Part shown: one piece after another, positions 35,301 through 50,300 of the stretch
Layout of the letters: each line of letters starts with the position of its first letter
Numbering within the stretch: the stretch's first letter is position 1
Assembly (NCBI GenBank): GCA_013399015.1
Contig: VWZX01010084.1
Span: forward strand, 558,001 to 622,000
Source: Galbula dea
Lineage: Eukaryota; Chordata; Aves; Piciformes; Galbulidae
Direction of reading: 5' to 3'
DNA: 64,000 nt
Translations under genes and position numbers: made by a program
Notes under the pieces: model-generated
What the model saw: the letters and a program-made list of their open reading frames with translations, nothing else
Told to the model about the DNA's origin: nothing
Databases searched by the model: none

Positions 35301-38300
35301 TGTCTTCTCTTAAATATGGTTATATAATCTCTCCCCAAGACACTCTTTTCAGCTACACGTTTCAGATGAATATAAAAACCCAACAAAATAAATGTTCGTT
35401 TTGTGATGATGCTTTGAGAAAAGGCAAGAGAAATCAAGCCATGTTTTTCTCCCATATGCACTGGATTTCCACATCAACTAGAAACAAATACTTTTTTTTC
35501 TCCCTCTGTTCTTTTTGTTCATTTAGTCAAACATTCAGAGTTAAATTTATCATTACTGCTGTGTTTACAATAGCTGTTGAAGGAAGTCAGCACAGCATTA
35601 CACGTCTCTATTTAAACTCCAGCTATTAAAAAAAAAAAAGCATTATTGCCTTTGAAACCACACAACGCAGAAAAATGGTTTACGGTGTAAGCAAGCAACA
35701 GGTGCCACCTGCTGGTCGGAATGGAAAAACTTGCAATTGAAACTACAGCAGCTTCCACTTCTAGCAGAAGCTGATGCCAGCACGATTTCTCACCTTCATC
35801 CACCACTTTCTATTGTCTACAGAACGGTAACAGTGACCTGAATTCTTCCTAAAGTCACAATAAAAGCCTGAGATAACTCCATGACTCTGCAGTTCATGGG
35901 ATCAAAAGTCTTAAGTCTCCAAATTTCAGAGCAGGACAATACTGTTAGATAACCTCACGCTATGTTCTTTCCCGTGAACTACTGGTTTGGTAATTTCTGT
36001 GGCAATACATTACTCAGAGGCCTTTCACTGCAGAGAAGTGTTCTATGGCTTACCAGAAATCCAGAAGTAAAGCAATTCCCTGGCAACTATTTTGAGACAT
36101 ACTGCTCTAGGTTATTAGCTACACAAGCAAAGCAGAGAATAGTTCACGTTATCAGAGTCACAGGTATTAAGAAGGTGACGGTACGAAGACAATTCCTGGG
36201 GTGGTAACCTGGAAATTACCTGCAGCAGAACAAGAGCATTCTGATGTCTTCCTGTAAACAGGCTTAAGTGAACCCTGTATAAAAGAGTCTCCAGCAGCTG
36301 AAAGGACACGAGATTTGGGTTTTCTTCTCTTCCTGTCGCTTCCATTAAGAACTGCAGAATCCTCCCACAAACATAGTCTTTTCCATCAAAGGAATTCTCC
36401 AAATTCAAAAACTTGAGAAAAAGAATTCATATTAGTATCATCAATAATCAGAATACTAGTAAAAAATGTTAAAGTAAGGATCCAAATCACAAACTTCAGA
36501 TAATGTCTTTCACCACACTATGAACTATATTTCCCTTCCTCCCACCGGATTTTCACACTAAACCTCAAAAACTACCACTTTAATATTAAAGATCAAACAG
36601 TCAAAAATAAATTCTGCCACCTTAAGTAACAAAGAAGTATAACATCTTGACTTTAACTTTTATTACCTCAGGAAACATGATGATCTCTACAAATATCCTG
36701 CAAATAGAACTTTGCTTCACTTTCTGAGCAACTTTGAGTTTTCAAAAAGCTATACTGTTTTTGTTTCACTTTCCTTGCAAACTCACATGAACATTTCACA
36801 CATCTTCTTTTTGTTTTTTCTTTTTTCTACTTACTGTCCACCAGATTTGATAAGAGGGAGCATATTCCACAGCTGTTTCACACATTTCCTGTATCTCCTC
36901 TTTTGTTCCTCTTTTTGAGAAGAGTCGCAGGTAATGACACCAAATTTCAGGGTTTTCTTTGTTGTTCTCAAGGGCTCGAGCCAAAACATTTAAAGTAGAA
37001 TCTAAACACTCAGATGATGAGCTGTAAAAATAAGAAAAGCACTGACACCAACTGTATTAGTACTATGACTTACACAGTATCAAATATGAAAATGGATACT
37101 TAGAATGGAAGTGAGAGAGTCAGCTGCATTTCTTTTAATATATGCTGTCCTCCACTATGAAAGTTTCAGTAAGCTTTCATCCAAAGGTTATTATTAGGTG
37201 CAATTAGCACAGAGCATGGAAAAACAAGTTTTCTAGGAAAACAGTGCCAACCCAAGTAAAAGTCCAATTTAATTGAATATGGGCAAGATCAATCTGTAGG
37301 CAGAAGTCTCAAGCTGCAAACATACAAAGGTATCTATATCACAGAAACTTAAAAATTCACGTAGACGTTTCAGAGACTTAGTAAAGTTAGACTATTTTTG
37401 TTACATATTTAATTTACTTTCTACAGTTATCAAATATAAGCCTTTATTTCAAGTTTCTGTGCATGCTGTGCTGGTTTTATTTGCTACTAAACCATTAAAA
37501 AAGCAGAGTATTTTGCCTTTTGAGATAACTATCATGAGATGATATCAGCAAAGTAATAAAAGATTGGGTCAAATAACTGACTATATTGGAAACCACAGAG
37601 TTGAGCTTTAATTCATAAACAAGCTCCTATAAAACCACAGAAAGCTTCTGTGGTCACATTTACTCTGAAAACATCTTCAGAAATTCCTTTGCATAGACAT
37701 ATATGAGAGGAAAAACATAAGTCCCAAAATCAAACTAACACAGTTAACCACATATGAGTCTGAAGACTCCCTACCCCTTCTTATCACCCCTTCCTTCTAT
37801 CACCACTGCCACCTACTAAAATCACTCAGGGGCAAGGTGGAGGAAGGTCACTGTTTCAAGAAAAAGATGCATTGTTTTCTATTAGGTTTTCTTCCCTGTT
37901 TTCTTGGTCTTTTTCCAAGCCCACTCGTATTTTCAAATTGTGCTTTTCCCATCCTGCCAGTTGCTGGTAGTTATTTTCTTTGAGTATTGGCTCTTCCAGT
38001 TCTGTACCTTCTAGTGTTCAGGTAGTTACTGATACAGCTAAACTTTTGCTACATTCTTCCATTAGGCACAGTGTACACAAGCTTTTTAAAAGAGCTGCTC
38101 CTCTACATCTCCTTTCTCTCTTGCTGCAGTTAAGCCAGTATCTCACTCTTAAAATTGAAGTCAACATCTAGAATGAAACCAGCATGACAGAATTCCTACT
38201 GGAATTATTTAATTGCCAATAAAAACATGGTAACTTGCAGAATGATTTAAAGGAACAGAAACTAGATAAACTTAGAAATTCAGAACTTAAAAAAAAAAAA

Positions 38301-41300
38301 ATCAGTAAACGAAACTGAGGGCTCAACTGGGCCATTTCTACATGGATAAAAACATAAAAGAACGGCTCTGCTATAAGAAAGCTTTCTGATTAAAGTAATT
38401 TCAAACATTGTTCCAGCCACTTAGTCTGTAGAGGAGAAACTGATTTGAGCTTACTGGTCCACTACTTTATCACTGGAAGTACAACATTCCACTGTAATCT
38501 TGGGAATACATTAGGTTGTACACTTTAAAACATCTCCCACGCTACTTTCCATCTACTTCTGTTCTGAATCAAAATCTACTTTAATAAATTAGTAAATTGT
38601 ACTGGGAGTTTATCTTTCTCACATACTATACTGCATACAGTAGGAAACCTGATCTATTTTTTAACCTGCTTTGAAGTAATAAATGATTTGTGGCATTGTT
38701 GAATAAAGTTATTTAATATCAGAAAGGACACGGGAAAAGCACAAAATCAAATCTAGTATGTAGCAGACTTACCCTTCATTTTGATTCAAGTATTTGTATG
38801 CAAGTTTAATCCAAAGCTGTACATCACAGGGGTTTTCTTGGACACTTGCCTCCAAGTTGGAAATGTCATCAGTTTCACTTGTAAAATACCGGACATCATC
38901 TGGAGTCACCACAGCATCAAGAGCTGGAACTCTTTTTTTATGTTCTGTAGGATGAGCTGCAAATCAAAAAAAAAAAAAAAATCTGAAAACTTTTCAAACA
39001 GAAGTAACCTGTAAGATTAGAATTCACACAAGGGGTGGTATTTATATTCACTGACCAGAGCAAAACACAATTATTTTAACATCCTCTGAAACTTAGAACT
39101 TCACAGCCTGTAGAAAAATGGCTGTATTTCAAATACAAAGGTAAGAAATAAATAGTAAAAGGCTGCTTTGATCAACAGGTACCAATTAAGGCAGTTCCTT
39201 AGTCAGCATAAGGAGGGAGACACATCTCAAAGGAAAAAAAAAAAGTCTATCTCAATTCTGAGTCTCTAAAACTCCTTTTTACAGGATTTGCTAGTCCTGT
39301 ATCATCTCCCACTTGCATAAGTTATGTGAGAAACCCTGCTGTTACTGACACTCTTTGCAAGCTTGCAAGTCTCAAATGCCATTGAGCACCAGCTTTTTTT
39401 AACTCCTGACCTCAAGACCAAACGCTAACTCTGCACAAATTTAAGACAATCAACCACAAAGTTTTACTGGTTATAGTTGTGGGAGGGGAAAATAAAATTT
39501 TATAAACCCTAATTGTCTATGGGCAAAGCTGAAACATTCTAGGGAAATAGTCCCTTATGTTCCTCCTAAGGACAGCTAAGTAGAAATTCCACCTTAACTT
39601 CCAGTTGCACATTATATTTAATTTTTTTCTTTCCTTAAATACAACAAATTCAGGTCAAACTTAACCCAAAAATGTATGCAAAATAAAGTTTTTATACAGG
39701 AAATGGTCAAAAGAGCTATTAAAAGAATTGGTCTTAAGAACCACTTGAAAAATTAAATGTTGGGTAGAGGTTGGTAGGTATTTTCCTTCAGTACTCTTTT
39801 AATGATGAAATACATCCAGATTACCATATTTAATAGGTCCAACGAACTGTTCCTCCTCACTGCTGCTACTAACCAACAGCGGTTTTCTCCAGTACTTTGG
39901 CCTCCATTTCCTTTTATCTTTCCATGTTGTGAACGGAGGTGCTATAAACAAGCAAAAGAGGAGTATTTTACTTATCTGTATTCAAAATAAAAACATCTTT
40001 GCTAATAAAGATTTTAGAAAAAAAACATTCTGAGTGAAATGCAAGTGTATAAATTTCAACACTACTCATATGAAAATCTATTGTGCTCAAAAGTATGCCA
40101 GTTTTCCTAACTGGATTCCAAAGCTATTATACTATTGCCTTAAAATAAACTCTGTTGCCTTTAGCTTCCCATAAGCTGGAATTATAATATTGAGAAAATA
40201 AACTAAGTAACAAAAAAATAATATTAATTTACAAAATCATCAAGGTACTTGGAAACAGTGTATATTGTGTTTAATCTACCAAGTTACTTACTGTGACTTT
40301 TACTCTCATTGACATTGCTGGCTAGAAGAACAGCCATCTGATCCACTGACATACGGTCTCTATTTATGCCAAAAAGTTTTTCAACGTATTTTTCTGAAAC
40401 AAAATATATGTATCTTAGGTAAACCCATAAACAAAAATGGATAGGTAATTTAACAGCAAGTTAGCACAACCTATGCTGAATTCATGAAATATGACAGTTT
40501 CAAGAGATATATTAATTTAACATGCCAGAACAAAGAAATCAAAAACTGAAAAAATTCTGTTCAGCAACTTGTCTCTATGGCAACAGCGTTGTTATAAAAT
40601 TCCAGCTCCAATGAGACAGATCAGTCCAGCAGTTAAAAAAAGAAATGAAGAATGGGAGAAGAAAAGATTCCATACCCACTGTTTCCCAACCAACTGAATA
40701 ACAGCAATACTTAAGATTTTTTTTTTTGAGAGAGAAATATTCCATAAATCAGTAATAAAATTTTTTGTTCTGCAAAGACACCAAGGTAACTACTCACTAC
40801 AAAGGACCAAACTGGACAATTGCAGAAACCTATTTTTTATACAACTCTGTATTACACATTGCTTTACATCGAAGTCCTTGCACCCAGAGCTTAATGAAAG
40901 CCATTCCCTTCAGAAATTAATCTTTGTATACAAAAGTGAACAAAAGACTCTTAAAAACCTGTGGCAGTGCTGATTTCCTCATCAGTGCTTTTTTCTGAAC
41001 AGCCAATCAGTTCTAAATTGTAGGACAGAATATCCTGAAACAACTGCTTACGGCTAAGAGTGCAATCTTTCATATGCTGCCTAAAAGACAACAAATAAGC
41101 AATTAATATACGTCTTACAGCAACAATTTAATAAGGCTTGTAACTAGAAAGTTTGTTTTACTACACACTAGGGTGAGGCACAAAGATGCTATATCTGCAC
41201 TATAGTCTGCTTTGAAATTTCTGTTGTCTGGGTCTTCTCTACACTTAAGCCTGCATCTGTAACTTAAATCCTAGTCTTCACTATTTCACTATAGCTGGAG

Positions 41301-44300
41301 TCTAAAATAAAGCTCTACACGCTCTTTTGCACTAACACAAAACACCACAGTAGTTAGTATTTCTCAGTTCAAATAAAGTAGTTAGAAGAATTAACTATCA
41401 CTTTGTATTTCAAAGATTCAAACTATGTCTTGATGGAAACAGTTAAAAGCTGATCCAAAAAGCTATCCAACATCAAAAAGGCCACAAAAAGAGGTGAAAG
41501 TCCACTCCCCTTATATTTTTCCAGTAATTAGAAGTTCCAAAATTTACTTTATTATGACCAATTCACATACTTTTGCTCCTGGGCCAATTTTTTAAATATA
41601 CTGTGCAATACTGTTTAACCAATTATTTTAGATATAATTAACACCAGACCTCATAGAAACAGGCTTAGCCTGTATTTTCCCAGAGAAGTAGACTCCCACC
41701 ACTTCAACAGTATTTTTATTTTTTGTTTGGTGGGTTTTGTTCTGTTGGTTTTGGTTTGGCTTTTTTTGTTGTTTTTACACTCAATCACGTATTTGGTTTA
41801 AACTTTTTGCAGTTAGCAGCATGATACATCTAGTGTGCTTAACAGTATCAACCACTCCCTGAGATTCCATGGTGAAGTTATGCTGAAGTTACAAAGCAAA
41901 AGAAGTCCCATCCAAATTACAAGGCAATCAAAAGATGAAATACTCTGGAACAGTCCATAAGGCTTTTCTAAACTTACAACTAATGAGTGTCCTCTCTTCA
42001 TGGCTTAGAGGAATTTTTTTTCCTGCAATAGGGTATTAAAAATAACTTTCTTTTCTAGAACTTGTACATAGTATCACAAATCCAGACCTTTTAAAGAAAT
42101 GAAAAACATAGCCTATTTTAGTGGTTTGAGTCAGACATCTGCAAGAGAGGTTTAGTTCAAATGAACAAAATTAAGAACTCACCACTGACAGTCATCATCG
42201 TTACATGTGCCTGTTAGATCAAACCGGCAGAAACACTGTTTTGGCTCAATCATATTGCTATATGTTACTGAACTGAGGTACAGTTTTTCCTTGGTTCGAA
42301 AATATGGACTAAACCTAAAATGAAACAATGAATTATTGTGACAAGGTAACACATCAGTTTTACTAAACAAAACATTTAAATAATCTTTTTTTTTTCCTGC
42401 AGTACATTTCATTATTTCCAGAACGTTACTAGCAACCAAAAGCACTGATAATCTGAGTTAAGAAGGTGAAAACAGTGAGAGGGAGGGACCAAAACAGTAC
42501 TTCTCAATCTAAACAGACTTCTGTTCTAGCATTCTGTTCTCCCTCAGGTGCAAAACTTCATTCATCTAAAAACAGAAAGTGGAGTAATGACTCAGTAGGG
42601 AAAGCAAACTACTGAATTTCAGTTCAGTTCTAGAAAAACTGTACTCATGCTCTAGTAAGCATAAGATCTACATCAAATAGAAGTAAGAGAAGTATGGAAG
42701 AGTAACCTGAAAATACTGAAAAAAAAAAATTCACAAGAAATTTTAGAATCTGTAAATAAACAAAAAACAGACTGATCTGAGAAGACTAATGCTTGTTTTA
42801 TATTTTTAGCTAAGGCTTACTAGGTCAATTTTGGGATTTCTAGCTCCTTAAGGAATTGAAGCCATAAAACTACCAGATGTGAAAATGAGTAGTCCTATAA
42901 AAGAATACTACATCTTTTGCTACTTAAGAGTATAGAAATAAAAAAATCTGAAGCACATGGTAGGATTCAACAGTTTAAACTCCAGACTTCTGTTTTCCAA
43001 AATTTAATGTGTAAGAACAAAGCTCTCTTTAGTCAGATGTGTCAAACTGATTACACCAACAGATGCCTATATTTTCCCACTGAGCAGGAATCCAGTAGAT
43101 GATTGTCAATTGACAATGTAAATCCTAGCTAAGTTTAAAGAATACATAACTGAAATATGCCTCTGTTAATTTTTCCCTGGATTTTAAACTGGTTATTATC
43201 ACACACAAAAATCCTGTTTTCAAATGCTTAACTATTATTTTTTAATTTAATTATACCAAACAGCAATCCAGTTGCAGGGAACAGTATGTAATATAACATA
43301 AAAGCAGCGTACTGCACAAAAGCAAGAGACTCCTACAAACCAGAAAAAGTAACTAAAATCATTAGGTTCCCTAAACTAGGCAAAATTGTTTCAGGACAGT
43401 CAAGTTTTTCACTTGTCTTTCTCTACATGTCTGGGTATCAAGGAAGAGCAGTGAAGAATACTTTAACAAGAACACAAATACACAGAAGTCAAAGAGCTGC
43501 TACAGTCTTCGTACCTGTAAGATTTAAATACTAGAAGAGGACTATGATATGGTCGAAATGGAAATGGTTTCACTTCAGTTTGTTTATTTTGTGACGTAAC
43601 AAAATCCATGTCCACTGAAATTTCCTAGGAAAGAGAAACAGATATACAGTAACTGTGTTACCACCTAAAGACAACCTTCATATTTAGTTTTAAAGCATTT
43701 ACCTGACCGCACAACAGATCTTCCTTAGGTACTATAAAGGCAGTACTTTTCACTAGCAGCTCTTTCAAGGTGTCAGCTTTAGCATAAAGTTTTTTCAGTT
43801 CATCAATATTCAACCCAAGGAAAAGTTCAGGCTCCTCTGATGCCTTTTTAGAAACTTTGTTCATAATTTCTTGTTTTGGAGTGTCCATGTGTTTAAGATT
43901 TGGTTTAGTGAAAGAATTAGATTCTCTGAAAGACCTCCTTCGTTCTCGGTTTGAATTAGACAGAACTTCATCATCGAAGTAGTTTTCTTCGCTGTCCAAA
44001 GACAATTTATCCTGTGTAAGATCATGAAGTGATGGCTGAGGTAATGCAAATTCAGATTCCTCTTCTGAAGGAGGTGCAATATTTGATTGTTCCTTGGTTT
44101 GAAGTGCACGGGCCTCTTTCAGTTTCTGAAGCTTTAAAGCATATTCATACTCCAGTTGCTGCAGTCGTTTTTTCTCTAGTGCAATCAATTCTGCTGAATG
44201 CTTTTTTGGACTTGATGCAGGGGAGGACTCCAATTTCAACATTTTGCTTGGCTGAAAAGAAAAAATGCCTTTATTTCATTTTCACATTTACTGATTTATT

Positions 44301-47300
44301 GACAGGAGGTAAATGAAATAGGCAAGATATTTAATTCAAAATTTAAAAAACATACTTTAAACTCTTGCCAGGAAATTCCTACAAACAGCAGGAAAATCAC
44401 AGAAGAGTTTTAAACAATTCAACTGGCAAGTTTGCAGGTTTTTTATAAAAATTAGCCTACACCACACACAGGGCTCCCACAGAACTTTAGTCAAACATTT
44501 AAAAGGTGTGCTATAAAACACGTGTATGGGGTGGGGGAAAACACAGACAGATGGACAGAGAATCGTTAAGGTTGGAAGGCACCATCAGAGGTCATCTAAG
44601 TCCAACCTCCCTGCTCTAACAGGGTCTCCTAGAACACGTTGCTCAGGATTGTGTCCCAATAATTTGAGTATCTCCAGACACAAAAAGTTTACAAAAACAT
44701 TTTAGCTGTGTTTCAAAACAAGATCAGATGCCCTCTTCAGCATCTTTGCAAGACAGTTTTACTGAGATGACTAATGCCTATATGAAGTATTTTTGTCCCT
44801 CCTTCACAAGCACACAGCTCCTATTATTATTTATCTATTAATGATGTTCCCCTGGCACAGAAATGTAGGCTTTGAACAGTTTTCTTTTTTAAATGATCGG
44901 TTTTTGCTGTCAAATTCTCAAAGTAGAGGGTTGCAATAGGAAGATTCCTTTAGTGCTCTTGACGTATTTTCCTATTTTCCTGAAATCCTATTTGAAGTAA
45001 GTTTCCTAATCCAAATTGGTACTGCTTTTCAAGCACAGCATGGTTTAAAAGCACGCAGACTTACTCCAAGATGATCTTGCTCCAGTTCACGTTTCCTAAT
45101 TTCCTTACTTGCTACTGCTTTTGCTCGAGCAAGTTCTTCCCCATATTTTAACGCCAGAGCTTTTTTTACTGTAACTCGTTGTTGAACTTTATGTATCTGA
45201 AGAAAAAAAATAGTACAGTAAGGTGCAAGTTTTCAGATATAAACACATAATAAAATAGAATCAGAAAAGATATGGGAACTAATTAATGGTTAATTCAAAG
45301 AAAGCCTATTGCCTCCAAAACCCAGGCTTCCCATTTTAAGATTTCCACCTCCAAGAAACAGATTTCAAAGTTAACGTTACTTGTTCCTGAAGCTTCTTGA
45401 GAAAGATCTTATTAGCATTCAGGATCTTCTCTGTTGCTTGCAGCTGTTCAGCCAGTTTGTTAATTTTGTTTTCAGCAATTCGAACATTCTCTCTCTTCTT
45501 AGCCTCTTGTTGCAACAAATGTTTCAAGACAGATTCATCCTTCATCAACAGAATTCTGAAAGCAGAAAAAACACTTAACAAAACTTCTAAAAGGGAAGTT
45601 TCTCGATGCTCCTCTGAAACCCTAGCTATTTAAGATCTCAGCTCTTTTTCAATTAAGCAACATTTTAAGTTTCTCCAGGTAAGTCTTAAATATTGATAAT
45701 ACATATAGCAGATTTTAGTATCCTGAGTTCAGCATGTGAGTTTAAAGCAAATTTGTGAGGTCATGGGAATGTAAGCAAGTGGTGTATCTTTTAAGTCTGT
45801 TTTTAACATTGAGACATCCAAAACACACATTCTCAGGCTCTGTTAAGTAACAACCCAATTCTTCCTTAGGGTGCACACACACATGAGCATTATGGCACAA
45901 CAGCAGAGGAATTAAATGCAAAAATCTAGACATTAAAGGAAGCAAGATGAAGACTTAGATGGGTGTGAATAAAGGGAGGGGAGAAGAACATCATTCAATT
46001 CACGTTTGACAACAAACCAGTTTGTTCACAAGAGCACACAGAAGCAATCAAGAGCAATGGAAGCACAGAAAAATGCAAAGCACTTATGTTTTTCACAGTG
46101 ACTTGGAAGAAGGGTGAGAACCATGGAAGGAGCATGCTAAAAGAACAGGCATACAGGAAAAGCTTCAAATAGCATACCTGCTCTGCAAAAAACACTCATT
46201 TAGATTTATATACACAGACATATCCCATCAAAACATGCTACCCTCAAAAGTGTACCATCTAGTGAAAAGCACACTCTTTTTTTCGTGTTTCAGAGGTTTT
46301 AGGTGGCACAGATGATATTCTAGTCACTGAACATAAGCACAAGTGAATACAGTTAGCATGACAAATCATACTTGAAAGCTAACATCAAACACCACATGGG
46401 CACTGCAACGTAATTCCTTTTGTACAACACAATTCAAAAGTGATTAGTTCAAGACAACAGAAACCAATCATTTGCTGTACCTTAAATGCTACACATTCAA
46501 AAAGATTTACTATTTCCACCCTGCTAAGCAAAGCAGCTGACTTATGACAACAAAACACATACCTGTTTTTCTTAAGTTTTGCTTCTGCTTCTGTGACCTG
46601 CTTTGTCACTATTGCTATTCTTCCAATTCCATCAACTTCACCATCAGAATTTGCAGGGGATGAATTGTTCCTCAGCAAATCAGACTTAATTAAGCGTTGC
46701 TTCTCACGACTAGAGCAGAGATATTAAAAGCAAAGATGTTCAGTAGTTTCAACATTCCTTTTGATGTGCACTCCAAATAAAAAACTTCCCATAATTGCCA
46801 TCAACTACTATAAACCAGTTCAAATCCAAGGATTTTTCTTTAAACTGCTGTGCTGTCTCACTAAAAATTTAGAGGGGAGGGAAAAGCCAGAAAGTAATGG
46901 CAAGGTTTTCAAATTCAGATTTTCCTTCTAGCTTCAAAAATAAATTAGTAAAGAACTACAAAGAATATACATTTTACATTAACAGTAAAACTCAGTTGTA
47001 CCTGGCAATCTCCTCTTTTAGGAGTCTGTATTCTATCTTCTTATCTTCTGGTAGAGCCTCTGGAGTTCTCATTGGATCATTTTCTTTTTCTGATTTTGGA
47101 GGGGCTTTGATTTTTGAGGCCTGTTACAATGAGGTTCAAGTCAATACTAGTCACACTAGTTTACAGCTATTAACTATTATTTTTAAGAGGCACTGCAGCA
47201 CAAACTTAGAAGACCTTAGTAGCCTTGAACAGCTTTAAGCCAGTATTTTTTTGCTAGTAATTAAAGATGCATTGAATTTTAATTGAATAAAGTGAAAACA

Positions 47301-50300
47301 AAACATATTACAAACTCTGTCTTCAGGATACCATCTTAAGCAAAAAGTCATGTTAATTAGCTTATGTAATCCAAATTACAATGTAATGGTCCAGAAAGGA
47401 GTAATGTACTCACTTCTTGACTTACTCTTGAAGTTTAAATTCCATACGTAAAGCAAAACTGTTACACAAAAAACCCCTATTAAATACCAATAGTGTTTAC
47501 CTCAACATTTCTCCTTGCTTCTTTTATCATAGATTCCAGTCCTCCAAACACACTGCTAGTTGAGTTGGACGGCTCTCCATCAGACTCACTGTCATCCGAG
47601 TCATTTAACGTAACCACAACGGACTTGTGTTTTGGAAGCTGTGGGGAGAATGAGAAGTTTTAGCAAGAAGAAAAAAGTTAGAGACAAGTACAACTAAACA
47701 TATTTACTAGACCAGTAAAAGAAGGTTAATTCCTTTTGTTATCAGAGCACTCTAATTCCACGTCGTAAGGAAAAAAAAAACCTAAGCATTTGTGCATCTC
47801 TACTAGAAGCCATGAGGTACTGTACCAATTGTTGATACTGTAACATGAAGGGTACTCCAATATTTTCAACATATTCCCACCCATCTGCAGCACATTTACA
47901 TCTTCATGGTCATAGGATACAAATCACAGATCTTTGACTCCTATACTTCAATTGTAATGAAAATTATCATCTGCAAGCAATTTTAAATAACTGAGAGGTA
48001 ACAATCAATTCTGCATTAGAAATGCTGTGGCAGACACAGCAGAAATCCACCACCTTTCTGCTACACAGCTGTGATACCTCTTGTCCCACAGTTATGCTTA
48101 GCTGACCTTACTGTTAGCTGCTCAGGCAGTTAAACTGGCAGAACACCAACAGTACATAAAGAACACGAAATAAGATTAATAACTTTCTGCCAAGATCACC
48201 AACTGCAACAGCTCCCTGAAGATCAGGTGACTGCCAATTCTAGCAAAGTGAAAGAAACAAGCAGGCAACTTAGATCAACCTCAAATATTCTGAGATTACC
48301 ACATGAAAAGAAGCAACTTAGTTCACATCTCCAAGGACTGCTCTTCCCATGTCCCAGTGTAGGTCTGGACATTTAACAGTTACATACTTAACAAGGAGAA
48401 GACAGGGCCTCTTCAAAGCTCCACATGTCTTTTAAAGCACCCATCCCACAAAAAAAACTCTACATTTTCAAGTGAAAAATACCCAATTTCCACAATCATT
48501 TCTTTTTCATATTCTTTCTGGACAGTTCGTAAAATAAAGATTGTACCTACTACTTCTGAATGTACTATTGCTGCATTTTTGCACCACCACAGCACAGGCA
48601 GGTGAATGTCGAATTTATGTGGGTGCAAGGAAACAGACCAAGACACTGGTCCTTTCCTCAGAAACATTCTCTGGCCGTAGCTCCATGGAAACCTAAACTA
48701 ATCAGGCAAGTCACCCCACCTTTCTCATCTTCAGATGCCAAATACACCCCTTCTCTCTCAGTGAATCCAAGGGGACTGCAGACATCACAAATCAAATGCT
48801 AACTGCACATACCTCTCATAACCAACTCCTAATATTCTATGATTCTATGATTCTATGAAATCACAGAACATGGTTTGAGGTCATATAACCAAGTCTGCTG
48901 CCTGAGGAGAATACTCTCTCCTCTGTCTTCCACCTGAACTCACAGACATGCCATCTGCCACCACTCATGGTAGCTCTGATACTCAGTGTCCACTGAAAAA
49001 AAATTCAACTCCCCATAGATGGAAAAGAAGTTCCCCCTCCAACGTTAGTTTTCTAACCACTTAAGCATGTTAACTAAGTTAAGCAACAGGATTGATGCTG
49101 CAGATACCAGTTTAGAAGAAGGGAGACAGCATCTGAATAGCAGCAGGAGAAACAGCAAGACCACATTCTTTTGACAACAGTGATCAGATTGGCTTAACTA
49201 CCACTGAACAGCACCCTTTAGCCTGTCCTAATGTGGAAAAGAAATTAATTGAATTATGTTTATTATATTATATGTTGGGAGTGTTTTGATGCTCTCAAGC
49301 TGCAAATTCTTACTTCAGTATCAAGTTATTTCTAGAAGACCACACAGATTTATCCAAGTTACTAACAGTTCAAATGTTTAACTGAAGCTCCACCATTCTG
49401 TGCTGTGCCACTAGAAAACCTTGAGTCAGTTGTTGACTTCAACTTAGGACAACTTCAACTCATAGCTTTATTAATAGAAAGCACCAACAACTCCTTACTG
49501 TGATCACTGCTCGAGGCCTCGGTACTCTAACAAACTTCTTATTTTGTACCCGTGGCTGAGACACAGTATTAATACTGACAGCAGACAGATTGCTTCTTGG
49601 CACAGACTGCAAATTATCTGGAACAGGAGGGGAAGGTGGACCACTATTACTTGAAGTTTCCTAACAAAACAAAACAAAAATAAAAATAAAGTCATAAAAA
49701 TACAGACTATACACAACTATTTTAGAAGACACATCCTGGAATTTGGAAGTGTGATCTAGGCAGACTCTCCAAACATATTAAGACAAATCTTGTACTTCTG
49801 AAATAACAGTAAAAAGGCACACAAGAACATGCCAATTAATCACAGGTCAAACTGCAAAAGATTCATCACCTTTAATGAGGTCAAAAAACCCAAAAATTTT
49901 GAAAACCTCAAAATTTGCTTCTCATTTTAAAAAAATCCAAAACAAAACCCAAAAGAACTCTTTTGCATGGCCTGTTGTGATAGGACATGGGGTAACATGG
50001 TTTTAAACTAAGAGGGTAGATTTAGATTGGATATAAGTAACAAATTCTTCACTGTGAGGGTGGTGAAACACTTGCACAGGCAGCCCAGTGAGATAGTAGA
50101 AGCCCCATCCCTGGATACATTCAAGGTCAGGTTGGACAAGGCTGTGAGCAACCTGATTTAGTTAAGATGTCCCCTGCTTATTGCAGAGGAGTTGGACCTA
50201 AATGACCTTCAAAGGTCCCTTTCCACCCAAACTGTTCTATGATTGCCATCTAGAGGTTTACATTCAAAAAACAATGGAGTACCTCAGATCTGAAAGCTCG

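Noticed and set aside
36115..36219. Extension of the ZFC3H1 exon 23 frame to the left
   Set aside because: A donor GTAATT at 36219 fits the orthologue junction, and exon 24 continues the protein exactly after LLQ.
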